DNA of 64,000 nt from Tamarix chinensis (lineage: Eukaryota; Streptophyta; Magnoliopsida; Caryophyllales; Tamaricaceae): positions 33,386,514 to 33,450,513 of the forward strand of contig CM060177.1 of NCBI GenBank assembly GCA_030549775.1. Direction: 5' to 3'. The notes under the pieces are model-generated. The model was not told where the DNA came from and did not search any database. It worked only from the letters and a program-made list of their open reading frames with translations. This document shows, piece after piece, positions 61,340-64,000 of the stretch (position 1 is its first letter; every line of letters starts with the position of its first letter). The position numbers and the translations under genes were made by a program.

Positions 61340-64000
61340 TGTAATACTACTATTTTTTACTACTAAAAAAATTCATTAAAATATTTGTTGAAGCAAAAAT
61401 TATTTAGAAAAAATGAGGTATTATTGGCGTAACTAATATAGGATAAACATCTACTGCTTACTCCATATCACATACAAGGCTAAAAAAAATGGTTAAAACA
61501 ATAGAGTGTGTAGAATAAAAATTTCATGACAATTTAATTAAATGAATTTAAGAGTATTTATGTTGGAGGACCCAACCGATTTCCAACTAAATTGTTAAAA
61601 AATACATGCAGAGAAAGTACGGGCTACAAATATATGATTTAGGGTATGACACCAAATTTAAAACCTTGGTCGGCTATAGACCCCAAAAAAACCTTTTGGA
61701 TATCCTTACTCTCAAGCCCCAACCCAATAGAGGTAAACCTTTTACTAGCCATACCTAAAGACCTGTATATGGTCCTCTACTGGTGGAAATGAGTAGGTGA
61801 TTGAGCGAATGGGCACATCAATGCACTACGCATCGAGTAAGACAAGTTGTTCCCTCAATGTACACAAATACACCAATTTACCATAGGTGAATATAAATTA
61901 CAACATGCATCGGGATGAGGCCATCTATAAAGGTAGAAGTGCATAAAGACATGCTATCATGCACAATTGTAACAAATAAGAATATATCATGATTAGATTC
62001 ACAACCTTCTCACATAAGCACTTACATACGTAATAGTAAAGAGAATCCAAGTAACCTCTAGGCTTATATTTCCAATTACTCAATCCCTTAGGATATGCCA
62101 TTTACCTAACCATATATGAGATAGGTTAATCATTTAATTAATATTCCATTCCACAACTAATTATTCATTTCAACCATTAACCAATTGTACAAACTAGCTT
62201 TTATTCATTTGGTTAATCATACCATTACTTCCATTCCTTAACCAACCATTAACAATTCACTTGGTCATCATTCATAATTTATCAACCAATAATTACCATC
62301 CAGATTTTATTATCATCGAGAGATAGATTGTACACCACCCAGTAGTCTCATATGCCTTGGAATTCTATCCAAGTAAGGGATATAAAGTTCAAGCCAAAGC
62401 CAATCACTAGTGGACATAAGTTCAGGTCGAAGCCAATCATGATAATGGACATAAGTCTAGGTTAAAGCCAACCGATATAGACATATCCAGCCTAAAGTCA
62501 ACTACCTAGGTAACCTGACCCTTTAGTACTAATACTCCCAAGTATATCATCAATGTGTAGGGTAAGAAGACACTGAGACCTCTTAGGATCCCGCATGAAG
62601 GTAAAGCTCAAAGGCACCAAAAATGCCCTGAGGTAGATAAATCCCTAGTAGGTAATCGAGGATTAGGCAATCTAGAACCATTCTTAACTCAAATTTCTTT
62701 TGCTTTATGTGATTCATATTTTATTCATAAAGATGGGCAATCACACAAGGTCCATACAAAGTAAGCAAGACAAATTTTCATGTTAGTCCATATCAGTCCT
62801 TTTGTTCCCATTTTCCAACCATATAGGTTTTCCATTTATCCTTGATGAACATTATTCATATCTACCATATTATTTAATTAAATCCCATACTGATTCTCGT
62901 TACTATTTTCTCAATATTATCACTTATTATAAGTAAAAAACCAATTTAACCTTTACATTACTTATAGAGCATACCATGAAATATGATCCATTTTAATATT
63001 TTCATTAGGCAAATAATCCATGATAAAATCTATATTTTATCCCATTAATAATCATGATACATTCCCAAAAATAGCCCCAAAGCATAACCAAACCGCGAGG
63101 AAATAAATCATACAAACTAGTTGATTGGTTGTACCAACCAATCAATTGGTTTGACCCAACCAAACTATGCTTTCCACAAACCAATAGATCAATTTTACCT
63201 AATTAGTTGATGGTTTTGAGTAGAGAGCAAGACAATGGTTCCTGTAGGCTTACCAGTTGATGGATTAGGTCAACCAGTTGACTATTCTAGGAACTAGTTG
63301 ATTAGGTTTACCTAACTGGCCAATCATTTTTCCCTAACACAACATCAAATTACAAATTTCATGCAGATTCTTGCACATAAGTTATTCTTAACCACATTAA
63401 AACATGTATCAACATGGTATAGCATATTTCAATTGAATAAACATGCATTTCTCCATATAGAAACATCATATCCTATTCTTACAAAAATTCATGCTCCCTA
63501 TTCAAATCATGCCATCTAATCATCAAAAACACGTATAAAAAGTGTATTCATTCATGCTAACATGCATGTATCAATCAACTAAAGGTGACACCTAAGATGC
63601 AGGAATATCTACTAAATATTTTAGAAGCAAGAATTAGTTACTTGATGTAGACAAAACTCCCTTAAAAACTAGAAATTCCAATTATGGAATATCTTAACTT
63701 TGAATACCTTAAAACTAACTTAAACTCATCCATTATACCAAAAACTTATTAAAATTCGAATTTAGAAACATAAGTGAATAAGAGCAAACCACTAGAGGCA
63801 AAACAAGGGAAGGAGCTAAACTGACCCACTCAACCTTTATCCAAGAATCTAACTCTCCATTACTTAATAATTGAAACAAGAGAGAGCTAGAGATATGATC
63901 AGAAGAGTGTATGGATGAGATTGGTAGGGCTCAAAGTGTGGAATGAAGGAATGTGAATATCAAACTTAGAGAATTTGGTGGCTGAAAGAAAGTTGCATAT
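61340..64000 (-). mobile_element. Long-LTR family, diverged copy F, 3' part (runs off the right edge)
   Basis: TGTAATACTACTATTTTTTACT at 61340 corresponds to the reversed 3' end of copy A (TGTAACACCCCCAAATTTTACT). The match continues with GAAGCAAAAATTATTTAG, ATAGGATAAACATCTACTGC and ACAAGGCTAAAA in the same order as in A. Further in, tandem AAGCCAATCA..GGACATAAG units (about 62400-62510) replace the 54-bp repeats, and a CCAACCAATCAATTGGTT stretch follows (63133-63310). It is a separate, older subfamily. No coding frame was seen. Confidence 0.6.

Overview
The window is nuclear DNA of a flowering plant. It is AT-rich, the genes have introns, and most of it is nested transposable elements. The CSLD exons, the captured plastid CPN20 exons, the Athila-type retrotransposon and the TNP2/Ulp1-type CACTA transposon are all plant families. 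Short runs of CCCTAA (TTAGGG type) inside one transposon are compatible with Asparagales, which use that telomere repeat, but this is only a hint. I cannot name the species.

Layout. 1-1918: the 3' end of an Athila-type LTR, then the 3' part of a long-LTR family copy (copy C). 1919-4257: low-complexity AT-rich DNA. 4263-27309: an Athila/Tat-like Ty3/gypsy element with a 5-bp target duplication (ATGAT). Its gag-pol is decayed and its 3' LTR is split by another long-LTR copy (D, 16939-26782), which is split in turn by a non-autonomous CACTA element (CACTA-I, 17943-22570) that itself carries a fragment of the same long-LTR family. 27315-31048: no gene seen. 31049-36294: the only ordinary genes, a small NHL/LEA_2 membrane protein (+) and a six-exon cellulose synthase-like D gene (-), in convergent orientation. 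The CSLD gene is complete except for one apparent +1 frameshift in exon 2. 37628-61060: a 23.4-kb CACTA (En/Spm) element with CACTAC ends and a GAC target duplication. It reads leftward: TNP2 transposase (58388-55507), then a second multi-exon gene ending in an Ulp1 (C48) protease (55389-38660). It is interrupted by two inversely oriented solo-LTR-like elements (A 43744-48864, TSD CGAAG; B 49443-54222, TSD ATGTG) and by a second small CACTA (CACTA-II, 39346-43175, TSD TAA). 61340-64000: the start of another minus-oriented long-LTR copy (F).

How the parts relate. Each insertion boundary is supported by matching ends and target duplications, so the order of events can be read: Athila, then D, then CACTA-I on the left; the outer CACTA, then A, B and CACTA-II on the right. 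The most notable cargo is in CACTA-II: two exons and the intervening intron of the C-terminal half of plastid co-chaperonin CPN20, frameshifted, meaning DNA-level gene capture. The long-LTR family (A, B, C, D, E, F) is marked by TGTAAYACC ends, an internal GC-rich block, a conserved consensus splice donor in A and B, and a block of 54-bp tandem repeats containing GGCTATAATAGTGG.

All coordinates were counted by eye. Splice sites and element ends given to the base were checked against GT/AG and target duplications where stated; other limits are approximate.
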